Shown one piece after another: positions 25,559 through 38,465 of a stretch of 64,000 nucleotides of DNA; within the stretch, counting starts at the first letter, position 1, and each line of letters starts with the position of its first letter. The notes under the pieces were generated by a model. The model saw nothing but the letters and a program-made list of their open reading frames with translations. It made no database searches and was not told the origin of the DNA. Location: positions 5,741,501-5,805,500 of the forward strand of contig JAILWY010000009.1 of assembly GCA_022113835.1 (NCBI GenBank), given 5' to 3'. A program made the position numbers and the translations under genes. Source of the DNA: Atopsyche davidsoni. Lineage: Eukaryota > Arthropoda > Insecta > Trichoptera > Hydrobiosidae.

Positions 25559-25865
25559 ATAGTTTTTATAAAAAATATTTTTTAAATAATTATAAATTGA
25601 CCTGACCTGTACCTCACCACACCCCTATTGGATTGTATAAAACATTGATATTAATGTTTACTCAAACAAAAATATTTTATTAATACATTTATACAATAGA
25701 TAGGTTTTATATACAAATAATATTTTTTTTTATCATCTCTAAAAAAACCCCTAAAATTCATATGAAGAAAACTTTTCACATTGTGAAAATCAAACTCAAA
25801 GGGCAATTATCTCAAAATCAACGTTTCTTCCATCCAGCTCCGCAATTTATGAATATCTTAATTAT

Positions 25866-28800
25866 CTAACGAGGGACAAACTTTACTTTTATTGGGTATT
25901 TACTTCTTAATACTAAATCTGCAGAAAAAATAATATCATCCGGGGTAGTGACAGCTTCAAGTTTGTAGTTGCGTAAAATTGTTGATATTAAAGACTTTCC
26001 TTCAAGAAGTGCAAACCTTTGTCCTGTGAATGATAATTACATATTTAACTTAAACGTCCAGTTTTAATTATTTTTCATTCATATCGAACAAATTATTTCT
26101 AAGATTGCAATTCAATCATAGAGTTAATCAGACACTTTGTTATACTATCAAGTGTCAGATATGTGTAAATATATTTTATTGATTAGTAGGCAGGTAGGTA
26201 CCTATACAATTTCTTGACCCAGCGCTGAATGGGATGAATGCAAAAGGATGTCGCTTAGCACTGTTTTCTGGAGTAAATCTATCTGGATCAAATACATCTG
26301 GAGCGGGGTACAGGTTTGCATCTCTGTGCATATCAAAAATATGGCAATTGAAAGCAGTCCCCGCTGGTATAGTATGATCTCCTATAGTAAATATAAAAAA
26401 ATAGAAAATTTATCAAAATTAAGATGGAGAGCTAATTTATTCATCTGTAATTTATTACTAAACATACTTAATTTAACTTCTACATCACACTGACGGGCTA
26501 TAAACGGGACGCTTGGGTAGAGTCTTAAAGACTCCTTGAGACAGTTTTCTAGATAGCGCATTTTGTTCAGATCATCAATTGTGATTTCTCTATCAGTTTC
26601 TCCAATAATTTCATCACATTCAGCTACTATCCGCTCCTTTAAAAGTTTCATCATTTAGATTGTGTCACATAATATTGAAAAAAAGTTCATGTCAGCATAC
26701 CTGTATATGTGGGTTGTTTGCCAATATCATCAGAGTAAATGAAAATCCCATTGAGGTAGTATCATGCCCCTTAAAAATTAAAATATTTACATGACATTTG
26801 GATTATTTTATTTAATGCTTCATTAAAAATAATTTTTATTTTTGTAAGCATAATGTTATATTACCTCAAACATAAAAGTGTCAACTTCTTCTCTTATGCC
26901 ATCTTCATCTATAACGTTCTCAGATTCAGCAGATAACAATAAATCCAACATTGCGAGTCGTTTTTTATTACTTTTAATGCTGCCATCATCTATTATTTCC
27001 TCCACTATCAACTGTTGTGTTTCTCCAGATGATTCCCTTAACATTCTTCTGTTTCTTATGACATCAGTTGTAAATTTATGAAGAACGAATAGTTGCTTCT
27101 CTTGTTTTCTTCCTGTCTGTGACAATTGGAAAATCCATTTAGGGAAAAGCCACGGCCGACCTATTCTATAGATAAAATATTCTCCTAGTTTATAAATAGA
27201 TTTTTTATAGTTTTTGACTGATTTATTATCTGTATCAATCTTAGTTCCCATGGCAGTTTCTAAAATATTTATAATGTTAAAATCTAATCAACAAAAATAT
27301 TAAAAAAGTGTCAACCACTTATAATTCTAAATGGTTTTAATGAATGTTGAAGAATTCCTGTGGAGCTCACCACAGATTGAATTTAGTGCATATTTAGTCA
27401 TCAATGGTATAACATCAGTTTCAGCCTTCCCAACCTCTGCCTGTATGTTTTCTACCAACTCCTTGCTTTGCTCGTCAAATACTTTGCAAAAATGACGAAG
27501 AATGTTAAAATGAAACGCTGGAGTTAAAATCTTCCTTCGCTGCTGCCATTTCTCACCTTAAATAAATAATAAAAAAAAATTAAGTAAATTTTCAATTCAT
27601 CAGATTAGAATGTTAGATTTTTGTGCAGAAAATATTATATCCAATCAAACAACAGCATTTCAGGGTTTCATATAATATAAAACATATGTTGATACGGTAT
27701 TTGCGTAATTTTACTTGTTAGTAAGATGGATTATAATTTTATATCTTACCAGTGGTGGTGAGAAGTCCATCACTTAGCCATGGATGAAGAAAATCATATA
27801 GCCAACTTTTTGTAATATGCTTTGAACTTGTTAGAATTACCTATTGAAAATGATAATTATGCACATAACACTATAAAATAATATTATTTCTTAATAATTT
27901 TCAAAATATTGAACTAGTTATAGTCTGGTATGTCATTGTCCACATTGAACTGATGTTGTGTTTACTCAATATAGTACGCTTTACTCGGAGCAAAATAATT
28001 AGGAACCATGACGTTATTGGCCAAGTCCTGAATGGTAGCTATTCATGATACATTGTTTTGCTTTATCAAACTACAAATATTATTAGTTTATTCATTTTAA
28101 TACTTGATCTAAATTGTGGATTGATTATCAGAGATATAATATAGTACATTTATTTAACTTTGTAATTATAGTTCAATTTAATCAGATTTTCTTATCAAAA
28201 AGACTGTAGTTTTTATAGATTACCTCCATATCATGTGGATCCACTAAGTTTATTACTGGGTCCTTTGTGAACCAAATTCTGTATGCCTGCTTATATTCTG
28301 CTCTCATTTGCCTGGTTCTGTAGAAAAGTGGGACTAAAAACCAATAAGCTGAGTAAGGATAGGAGATAGGAGCTGAGTAACATTCTACATACCACATATA
28401 AATGTAATGCAGGCAAGATGTAGAAGTGCTGGAAGGACCTATGCCTACAAGTCAATAACAACCCTTGGGGCAGGGCGTATTGACTTGTAAGGAAAAAAAT
28501 AAGAATTCCGGAGGCAATTCCAGGGATAACTCTGCCAGGGATGTTGGAGACGATCCTGGACGCTCTATTCCCTACTTGCCCTCCCCTGATGAACCCTATA
28601 CCTGACGCTGCCACAGAGGTTGCCCACCCTTTCAACATGGCTGAACCACGGGAGGCGGCCAAACGACTTCCGTACGGTCAAGCACCCGGCTCAGATGGCA
28701 TCCTGAACGAGGCCATCAGACTGGCCGTGCGAGAAAATCCCTCAACAAAGCTGGCTGTATACAACCAGTGCCTTGTCGAACACACATTTCCGAGGAGCTG

Positions 28801-31705
28801 GAAAGCAGCCCGCCTAGTGCAGGCGCGCAAGGGATGCAAGCCGGCAGGCCTGCCCTCGTCCTATAGACCGCTATGCATGTTGGACGTACTAGGCAAGTTG
28901 CTCGAGGGAATGCTGAAGGCCAGACATAAATTAGAGATTGAGGAAAACGGCGGACTATCCAACGTCCAATACGGGTTCAGATCGACCGCAGACGCGATTA
29001 GTAGAGTCCACCAGAAGATGAAGGAAGTTAACGCCGGAACGCAGTGCACACGCGAGTACTGCCTCCTCGTCACTCTTGATGTTAAAAACGCCTTCAACAT
29101 GCCTCATGAGACATCATCCTCGGAGCCTTAGAGAAGAATACTTCAGCCGGACCATCGCCAGCTACTTCGAGGACCGTGTCATCCGATTCTCCACAGCAGG
29201 TGTTCCCCCAGCCGCGAGACACCTCACGTCCGGAGTCCCACAAGGTTCCGTCCTTGGACCATTGCTGTGGAATGTCATGTACGATGCGGAACGAAACACG
29301 GAGCTGCAGGAGGTAACGTAGGAGATAGGATTCGCTGATAACATTGGCATTGTCGTCGCCGCAAAAACCATTGGCGAACTGGAGGCGAGAACTAACGAAG
29401 CCCTTAGGAGAATCTCCCACAGCCTTGCGGAGAAAGGCTAAAGCTCGCCTGCCACAAGACGGAAGCGGTGATGCTCTGTGGCAGACGGAAATACCCCACA
29501 CCTAACATCACTATGGGTGGGGCACAAATAGTTCCGCAGAGATCCGCTTGATATCTGGGCATGTACCTCGACACCTCGCTGAAGTACGAACCACTCGGAA
29601 AGCTGCTGGAACCACTGAGGCAGTTGCAAGAATGCTGCCCAATGTGGGAGAACCGATGCAATGCAAGCGGAAACTGCTGGCCAGCGTGACGATATCACAG
29701 ATCCTGTACGGTGCAGAGACGTGGGCGAACACAATGGAGATTTCCCACTACAGGAACATGCTGGCCAGTGTCCAGCACAGAACAACACTGAAGGTGATAT
29801 GTGGCTTCCGCACGATGGAATGCAGGCATGCCGCCAGTAGACCTGATGGCCCGAGAACGCCAAAAAATCTTCGAGGCATAACAACCGAAGGAGGACCTCA
29901 TCGTTATCAGGACCAGCGTGAGGGCAAACGTCACCGAGACTTTGCAACAGCGATGGGCGGCATCCACCAAAGGGCGCTGGACGCGAAGGCTCATCCCGGA
30001 CATCCGCCCGTGGATCTCGCAACGCCACGACCAGGTCACCTAAAGTCTGACCCAACTCCTCTTGGGGCACGGCTGCTTCGGCAGCTACCTCGGGAAGTTC
30101 GACCGACCTGTCGACATAAGCTGCCCACTGTGCAACGACTACAGCGACGACGTGGAGCACGCCCTCTTCAACTGCGGAGCGACCAAAGTGGAGCGATGGC
30201 GACTCCGGAACAGTCTTGGCATCTTCTGGACGGCGGATGAGCGGATGAGGAGGGAGCTCGAGAGGCAACGCCAACTAGACTTCAGAACTCCCACCTGAGG
30301 AGAAGCTCCCGGACAAGATAAGAACGACATCAACCAACAGAGACGCTTTATCCATAGATAGTAAGGGACGAATGTCAGAGACGAATAGAAGGGAGGGGAG
30401 GCAGACTGGGGAACAAAAAAGTGCGCTCCCTGGAAAACCCCCCTCACAAATTATTTTAGATATATTGTATTTTATATATAAAAAGACCAGCTGTCGGCAC
30501 CCGGAAGTAGCACTACATCGCTGCCCGGGGCCGACAGTTAAAAAAAAATGGCAAGATGTAATGTTATTATTATAAAAATATAATTTGAACAATTAAAACC
30601 AGCCTGTCCTTGGATACACTATTAGGGCTGATTGCACAATCAATATCAATAGACTAATCTTTCTATTTTTAGCATGATAATAATCTATATCTGTCTGTAT
30701 ATTCTCCAAATTGCCTTGTTTTCTTAAAATCACTAAGCTATAAATTTCCCGGTTTTTTTTTTAATAATATGGATGCAATTTTGTTTACTTAGCAGTCCAT
30801 CTAATTAATTTTATTATATTTTAAATTAAAGTTCATTTCAGTACTGTCTGAGTGCTAATCTCTAAAATTGTAATGTAATAAAATTTATCTGCTCATGAAC
30901 TACTAAAGTAATCAAATAGTAAAGTACGTTTTTTTTAATAAATAATTTCCAATTCAATGAATTAATCATAACATTTTGCTTATTACCCAACTTCACAACA
31001 CCATTTTTTTCATATTGGTTTTATATAAATTCAAGGTTATATCAATTGCTTTATCTAGCATCGATTTGTGACAAGTGTTATTATCAACAAAAAACATTAG
31101 ATAACAATGTATATTATCATCAGGTTTGAACGAAAAAAATATGTAGTAAAATATGTATACGAACAATAAAATTGGGCAATTTAGTTATTATTTTTCATAA
31201 TGATTATATAATTATTTTGCAATTAAGGAAGCTGGTATTTAATGACCGAAAAATAAATAAATTGGCTGGCCATCACTCGCTATATTTCATGGCTAAAATA
31301 CAAACTCACAAAATTTTCAAACTAGTCAACAAAGTACAGTACAACGCCAAAAGTAATGCCATATTCAGATTTTATCATATATATAAGTTATTTACATCCT
31401 AAGTAATTTGAAATTATATATATTCATAAATATATATATATATAAATATATATATATAAATATACATATATATTTTTTCTATTGTAACAAAAAACATCCT
31501 TCTGTTGCAAAATTTACAAACATATTAAAATTAAATTGGTGTAGGTACCTGGTCCACATAAAAATTCTTTAGCATTTCCAATCAAGGGTAATACTTTAGG
31601 GCCAGGTAATCTGTTCAGTGCTCTTCCTTTTGCAGAATTGTGAATATAATAATCTAGGCATAGTAAAATGCACACTACTGTAAAAATCAATAAAATAGTC
31701 AACAT
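25866..31705 (-). CDS. Cytochrome P450, CYP4 clan, copy A (intact)
   Basis: Nine exons: 31705-31549, 28333-28224, 27840-27750, 27556-27371, 27259-26865, 26769-26701, 26636-26468, 26381-26202 and 26023-25866. All phases agree; 504 aa. The order is: N-terminal membrane anchor, proline hinge [15 protein letters not shown]-helix WQQRR, the clan-4 segment ETAMGTKI, I-helix GHDTTS (about 314-319), K-helix ExxR (E371, R374), and heme loop [10 protein letters not shown] with the ligand Cys near 451. A haem-thiolate monooxygenase of the endoplasmic reticulum using P450 reductase; substrate unknown. The sequence resembles lepidopteran CYP4-clan expansions such as CYP340, but the subfamily is not certain. 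Intron 1 carries a 2.1-kb LINE in the opposite orientation. All key residues are present. Confidence 0.92.
28423..30549 (+). mobile_element. 5'-truncated, inactive R1-clade-like LINE
   Basis: Flanked by exact 11-bp direct repeats (GGCAAGATGTA at 28412-28422 and 30550-30560), with an A-run at its 3' end. Reverse transcriptase is readable from 28541 ([17 protein letters not shown], then [20 protein letters not shown]) and, after a frameshift, [18 protein letters not shown]. The catalytic FADD box reads FADN. Further frameshifts and stops follow. The C-terminal [18 protein letters not shown] motif at about 30118-30180 is the Cys/His element typical of this clade. Endonuclease and ORF1 are missing through 5' truncation. 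It sits in intron 1 of P450 copy A, antisense to it. Confidence 0.88.
31390..31480. repeat. TA microsatellite in intron 1 of P450 copy A
   Basis: Alternating TATATA and TAAATATA runs just downstream (in transcript sense) of exon 1. Confidence 0.7.
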
Positions 31706-32370
31706 TTTGTCAACAGATCAACAGATATCCTCACTAGTAACTTATTTTATAACTGGAGGTACTACACCCGACAATCATAATCCTACTAATGGATTTTCTA
31801 GTTGTTTGGTATAGAGATAGAGCTTATACAATTTGACTCCCCCCTCCCATCATCTCTCCCTCCATAGTTTAGTTAACCCTCCTATAGCCCATTGTAAAGT
31901 GCCATTTTATATGTGTAAAAAATCTAAAATTATTTAGATTTATTTTTGATTTCTTATTTTTAAAAATAAAAAGTCTTCACAATTATTTATATTATAACAA
32001 CGGTCACTCGATCATTCCAGATGTTTCTGGACTATGGACTAGAAGTAGACTCTGGAGTAGAATCGCTTCGATCGATTCTATCGCTATCACGTTACATTAT
32101 ATATTCATAAATTTTATTTCATTTGAAAATTTAAAGTATTCATTTTAAATTATCAATGAAAATCATTTTGTATTTTTTTTTTAACATTTTACCCATGTAT
32201 AACTTAGATAATATGCAGATTACAAAAACAATTTCAATTAATAATTATAATAGTGCAATATTTTGAAAAATCAAATTAAAATATGAGCATGATTCTAGTA
32301 AAATTAACATGCAAGAAAGATTGTATAAAAACAAATAAATTAATAATAAGAATGTGTATTTTTTATGAAG

Positions 32371-32562
32371 ATATTTGGAATAAAAATACCTTTGTGATTT
32401 TCCCACATTTTTTAATCTTACAGGTGACTGGTTTTGCCAACCTGTTTTGTTTGCATTTTCAAACGTTTGAAACAGTTGGACGAAACATTCAAAATCACAA
32501 TAGTATTTTTAATTAACAATCAAAATTGAGTTCCCCAGATACTTTCCATTAAAAATATTGAA
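32371..32562. mobile_element. Foldback MITE, diverged copy
   Basis: Matches the better preserved copy at 39425-39886: GGAATAAAAATACC, TGTGATTTTCCCACATTTTT and GTGACTGGTTTTGCCAACCT on the left, and CTTTCCATTAAAAATATTGA on the right. Internal sequence is short and diverged. No coding capacity. Confidence 0.6.
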
Positions 32563-33381
32563 TACAAGATATTTATTAATACATTTTATAATAATGCAAA
32601 TAAATAAATTGAACAACTTATATAATTATTAATTTCATACAATCACTGAAGGGTTAACGGAGGTCACTGGTGATTATAGTTACTTTTTTTTCTGTACAAT
32701 GTAAAGGTATAGAAAAAACTTTTAAAAATGTACAAATCATAAATAGTAGCTAAGGTGTGTACTTGAAAAACATTAAGAGGGCTACTTTTTCAAAAATTCC
32801 GTTTTCATTCACCAACCCGGACACCAGAGGTCTCTAGCGTAGCTTTCAATTGGAAACTGAATGACAGTTCTAGTTGGACTAAGTTTTGTTATTTATGGTC
32901 AATTATCAAAGAAGAATTTTTTTTTTTTAATATTTAATAAATTTATATTGTTGATTTTTCTTTTCAAATATTCAAAAAGGAATAAATATTTATAAACATT
33001 TTAAAATAATTATTGTCATATTTAACTTATTGAAATTATGCTATAAAGCCACATTTCCATGGGATTTTTTTGTAAACTTTGCGTGAATTCAGTAAAATTG
33101 CAATAAATCGACCACTACTTTACCTTTTTACAAAAAAAATTCCAAACAAGAAATATAAATATTCACACTGAAGTCAAAATCCGTTGTTGGAGGTTCCATA
33201 TTTGAGTTTTTTGATCATTTTCTCGTGCCTTTTGCGAAAAATCGAATGCACCAACCAAAAAAATTTAAATGCAAAAAGTTAGATAAATCCCTTCTTCCAA
33301 ACGGAAGCTTTTTTTTATTTCTAATAAATACTCAATACTCTAAAAAAATCAGTTTTCAACATACAAAAATAAAGTGACATA

Positions 33382-33385
33382 ATAC

Positions 33386-33437
<52 letters not shown>

Positions 33438-33552
33438 ATATATATATATATATAATATATATATGTATATATACACGCATATATATATATACATATATAT
33501 ATATATACTTATATGTATGTATGTATGTATATATATATATATATATATATTT
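33382..33552. repeat. TA-rich microsatellite
   Basis: About 170 bases of alternating TA with a few TATG and ACACGC interruptions. Strongly self-complementary. Confidence 0.85.
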
Positions 33553-33705
33553 ATTTAGACATATGTATGTAAATTATAATAAAAAGGCCCAAATATATAT
33601 AATGAAAACACACATCTCACCAAAAACATTTATTTATTATTAATTGAACAAATATATGACACTGGACAGAAATCTGAACATTATACAGGTTATTTCTTTT
33701 CTTCT

Positions 33706-33950
33706 TCATCCAGTGCCTCTCTTCATTGGAGGCTTAGTAATGTGCAATTGTCCTTGTACTTGAAAATACCATTCGTGGTGGACGTTTATAGTAATATTCT
33801 GTTTTTTATCTATTTTCCAAAATTTTAATTTTTTGTTGAGAATTGCTTCTTCAACACTTGTTCCCGATATTGATAGTGGATATTTTACTTCCACAATTTT
33901 ATCACCACTAATTCCATCAGGTGTTGACGATCTATCAAAGGGACACAATT
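33706..33950 (-). pseudogene. YqaJ-like (PD-(D/E)xK) nuclease fragment
   Basis: The minus-strand frame contains CPFDRSSTPDGISGDKIVEV followed by KYP, then SVEEAILNKKLKFW and WYFQVQGQLHITKP. The STPDG, EVK and QVQGQ boxes match the lambda-exonuclease/YqaJ recombinase fold as found in mobile-element and viral-like proteins in insect genomes. An acceptor-like TTTAG lies just before the first Cys. Only about 80 residues of the domain are present, and no neighbouring exon could be joined, so it is called a fragment. D, E and K of the active site are visible. It is not known which element it came from. Confidence 0.65.
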
Positions 33951-36169
33951 CTAAAAAAAGAAGGAATTTACTAACTGACAAGATGATTATTCACGACAGT
34001 TTTCTTATTTTTCCTCCAATCGATTGATTTACAAGACACTAGTAATATATAAAATAAATTTACTCGTTTCGCTTTTGGATTCTTAGTATGTATATGAAAG
34101 CGAGTATTTTCTTGGCATTTTGAATTTTGTCACAAACTGTCCGTCGCCACTGTACATGCAATTATGAATTTTTAGGTTAGACTTCGTTATGATCTTGACG
34201 AATATGGCCACACGACCAATGACTGTTAGACCAGGCATCCTCAACCTCCAGCCCGAAACACGTATTCCAAAGTGAAATATGCAAGAAATGTATATAGAAA
34301 TCGACTTACTGATTCTCACCTTGATAACGTATTGAGAGTAGTGTGTAGCAATTATAAACCCGATTTTTCTAAAATAAAAAAGTTTTATCTCAATATCACA
34401 CTAAATTTGAAATAGGCGTTTGGATATATTTAGGTTTTAAAGATTAAGATTTAATACATGGGAAATAAGTGTAAAACCAAGTCCCCACTAACTAATTGCC
34501 TGAAAAAAGCCATTACTCAAAAATATTGCATGTGTGACTTGTAAGAAAAAAAATGTTGAGTATCACTGGGTCGGGTATTACGGTCGCAAATTGCTCCTGT
34601 GTCGAAATTGTCATTTGTACAAAGTAGCTATGTTGCCAAATTGACATCTTAGAGAGAGACATGCTTTCAATGCAATGTTGCCAATACTAACAACGACAAA
34701 CGACCACAGTAGCCTAAGCTGTCATCTGCTCCGTTCTCTATGGATCAAGCATGGCTGACCACGTCACAAATATTCTAAGTAGATTTTTAAATAAAATACA
34801 TTTTTGTATTTTACTCGCAAAATACGCACAAATTTAATACAATTAATGTTTAAAAAGTGACATGATGAGCTTAAATATCTTCTTTAATAGATGTCAAGCC
34901 TTGTACAGCGATAAATCAGCCAATAAAGATTTTTAAATACCGAGAAACGAATTGACGTCGTGCTCACTTGGAGGCCATCTCCGGTCTGCCAGAAATTTTA
35001 CCTGGCGAAATCGTGTCATTTGATTTATTTAATTTTTACTTTATTATTCTATTGATAGAGTTTATTTTCTTACAGAGTATTGAAAAAATATTAAATTATA
35101 TTTATCTATTTATTATTATTTAATTAACGTTCATTTTCAGGGTAAAATAAAATCTTGAAGATGTTGAAAAATTGGATAAAATGACGACTTTTCAAAACCA
35201 AAGTTTGTTAAAAAAAAATTTTTTTTTAATTTTTAAATTAATAAGGCGCACGTGGTTTATATTTAATCTTTTAATTCCAATTGAAAAAAAGACTTTTAAA
35301 TGTTAAGGATTCTTGGAAAATGTACCGGACGAATCTCACAATTCCTACACTTCAATCGGAAAAACACACATTTATCATATTAATAGTAAATTTATAAGGA
35401 ATAAAAATATATTGTGTTCGGAAGAAAGAATGTATCTAACTTTTTGCATTAAAATTTTTTTGATTAGTGCAGTCGATTTTTCGCAAAATCGACCTGAAAA
35501 TGATCAAAAAAACTCGAGAAGTGGGACTTGGCCCTTAACCCCCTCAGACCCAGTGCTCATTATAAAGTTCAGAAATGTTAAAACCTATTTTCGACTCATT
35601 TACATTGGGAACTTTTGAACCCTATTTCACATTTTGAACCATTATTTCATATAGTTTTACAAGTGACAACATATATCGAGTAATATATGTATTGTATGAC
35701 ATTCTTGCAAGATGGTCGGGCGCGTCAGTCCAGGTACGTCACGTTTTATTTTCGTTGTTTTGTTATTAAATAGTCAATTACAATCAATTATCGTTGTAAT
35801 ATCTTATAAAGAAGACTCCCTTTAACGGTTTGAATCAAATTTTTATTCTATACTGTAGTGTATTATACCTTCGCCGATGATTAGATGTATCACGTCGGGG
35901 TCACCAATTTCGCCTATGATTATGATGTGTGTTGTTGTCTCCGATTTCGTTGATGTGATGTTGTGGTATCAGGATTGATGTATGGTTGGAAATCAGAAGG
36001 CTGGCGAAATATTTGCGTATTCGTTATTTATTCAGTATAACTACATTGGTTAGAAATATACGTGGTTATTGCTTTGATGCCGCGAGGTCTCTCTGAAAAA
36101 AAAAATTTAAATTACAAAATTCTTTTATTTTTCTTCAAGTTTGTTACAATAGATCTTATAACTAACGTT

Positions 36170-36290
36170 TTGGTGGAGTGTTTGGCTATCCCCGTCCTGC
36201 GCGCAGGTTTCGGGGCTCTCAATGTGTGACTTAGGTGGTAGCGTACATGATTTACTGTGGTTGTGATATTGTGTTAGGCAGGGAAAATGA
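36170..36290 (+). repeat. Dispersed repeat family 2, copy 2
   Basis: Shares GGTGGTAGCGTACATG exactly with 19850-19965, plus a looser match including GGCAGGGAAAA-type sequence downstream. Confidence 0.5.
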
Positions 36291-38389
36291 GTGGGAAAAA
36301 CCCTTTATTCGCATGTGTAAAGGTCTCTCTGGCGAGAAGCCGCTTATATAGGGTCCCGCTGCCTTTGTGGATAGCGTAAACAGGAAGATTCCCGCGAGGA
36401 CATCTCGCCTGAAATACGATCGCCTTTTGACTGACCGCTAATTACTATAGGTTTATGTCATATTTTAATGGGGCGTCTAATAAAATATCTAATGGATTAT
36501 GGGTCGAATGTCACATTCCAACAGGCCGTAAGACACGTGTTCCGATGTAGGTACTGACCTTCAATACCACAACTTGACATCAAACTTGAGTGGACATTAG
36601 TATTCGGTCCTTTGTCGGTCAAACGTCAGTTTGGCAACTTTTATTATTTTCAAATATTCTGATGGGGTTGAATTTTTTTAAAATTATTACAATGTTTAAT
36701 ATTAACATTTTTTAATTTTATATTTAATTGTCTTCGGACACTCGTCGCGAAGTGACGTTGCTGTTTGATATCGCCGCGCTCGCTTTCGGTAATCCTACTA
36801 AAAATGAAACCAAGTTTTGTTTGCATAATCAACTCTCGAAAATTACGAAAAAAAATATTTTTTTTACATTTTCGTATTTAAAACGTGTTTGAGTTTTTTT
36901 TACATTTGACCGGGTTTTTTGTCCGTTATATTCGAAGTCCGTTTTATCGAGGTTTTACTGTACACTTGAGTTTTACCAGAAGTACTAACTGCTTTTTCAA
37001 TTTCCACTCGAAATTGAGACATGTGTAGACTTTTTTCAAAATTATAAACGGTTTTAGTTACAACCGTTTTAGTTCCTCTTATTTTGACTATATAATTTTA
37101 GATATATTTAGTTATCTCTCGATTTATAATTTAGTTTCTCTAAATGTATAAGTAATTTTCATTTATAAATGTATAAAAGTATGAAAGTGATTTTACTCAC
37201 TCAAGTCCTATTGTACAGTATGTCCAAACAGAGTATCGGGTATTTGTTAGTTCAGTAAAACAATCAAGTATTTTTTTTAAATTGTTGATTATAAGAATAC
37301 AAAATGGAAAATTATTTCGAAAAGATGATGTTATCCGAATGGTGACTGTTACGCTGCTGGCACTCTTCTAATCTGGCCAACCCAAATGATCTTTAGGGCC
37401 ACTTTGGAAATGCATCATAACTCCGCGGGTCATTTAGATTTAGATACACTATATACATTTTTTGGAGTAAAAAATTGAAACATAATGAGTTATTATTATT
37501 GTGTTTACTATTATTCTTACATGTAAAAAAAGATAATATAATAATAATGATATTACATAAACGTACATTGTACAGAAATATATAACACTAAAAAATATAA
37601 TATAAATATAAAAAATATTATATAATTAAATCATTAAAAAAAATGTTTATTTTATTAGCGCGATATTTCTTTATCCACTCTTTCACTTAGCTTTTGCAAA
37701 TCGATCTCAATTTGATTAATTGCACATCGTAATTCATGTATTCAATAAACTCATGAATTAAACAGGCAATATCTGTCATATATTCGCAAGAATATTATTT
37801 TAAAATCAAAGTTAATTTTTTTATCATATTTTAGACCGTTAATTTTTTAATATGTGGATGCACAAATAATGTATTTTTTTAAATTCATTGGTTTTCACTC
37901 CTTTGGCCATTATAAAATAAACATATTTTGTAAAAGCGTGATGGATCTCGCGGGCCGGAAAATTGTTCGAGGGCCGCGGGTTAGCCACCCCTGGCTTAGA
38001 GTGTCCCCTCAGAGTAGATCTCGTACAGTGGAAGAGTTGCCTGTATGATGGGCGTTGTTGGGAATCTAAAAATTCAATTCAATAGAGATGGTGAAACCAT
38101 CTGGAATGTTGCATCCCCTCTGAGCGTCTCAGTTTGAAGCGAGCCCATCTGGCTCTTAATATTTGTGTGTTTTGAAACTTTTTGATTTTTAACTATGTGT
38201 CATTTCAACGCATAGATTCAGGATATTTACAAGGTTCTACGCATCTGCGAGGATCCTTTGGACGATTTATTAGTGCATACAAGTGTTGTTTTGACTTTAA
38301 AGTTTAAGATAAAACTATCATTTTGGGTGTTAAATAAGTATGATTGATATGATTAAGTACATTTTTTCACACATTGAAAAATTATTAAA

Positions 38390-38465
38390 GAAACTCAAAA
38401 AAATATCATCGTGACTTGTGCGGGATCCCGCATGATGATATTATTCTGAGAGTTTCTTTAATTTA
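38390..38465. repeat. Small hairpin element related to the one at 49568-49722
   Basis: AAAGAAACTC...AATATCATCGTGA, then the inverted ATGATGATAT...GAGAGTTTCTTT. The arms match the core of the larger hairpin in P450 copy C, with mismatches and a shorter stem. Confidence 0.65.

Noticed and set aside
29438..30274. 278-codon minus-strand frame
   Set aside because: Antisense shadow of the GC-rich LINE reverse transcriptase region; no protein motif.
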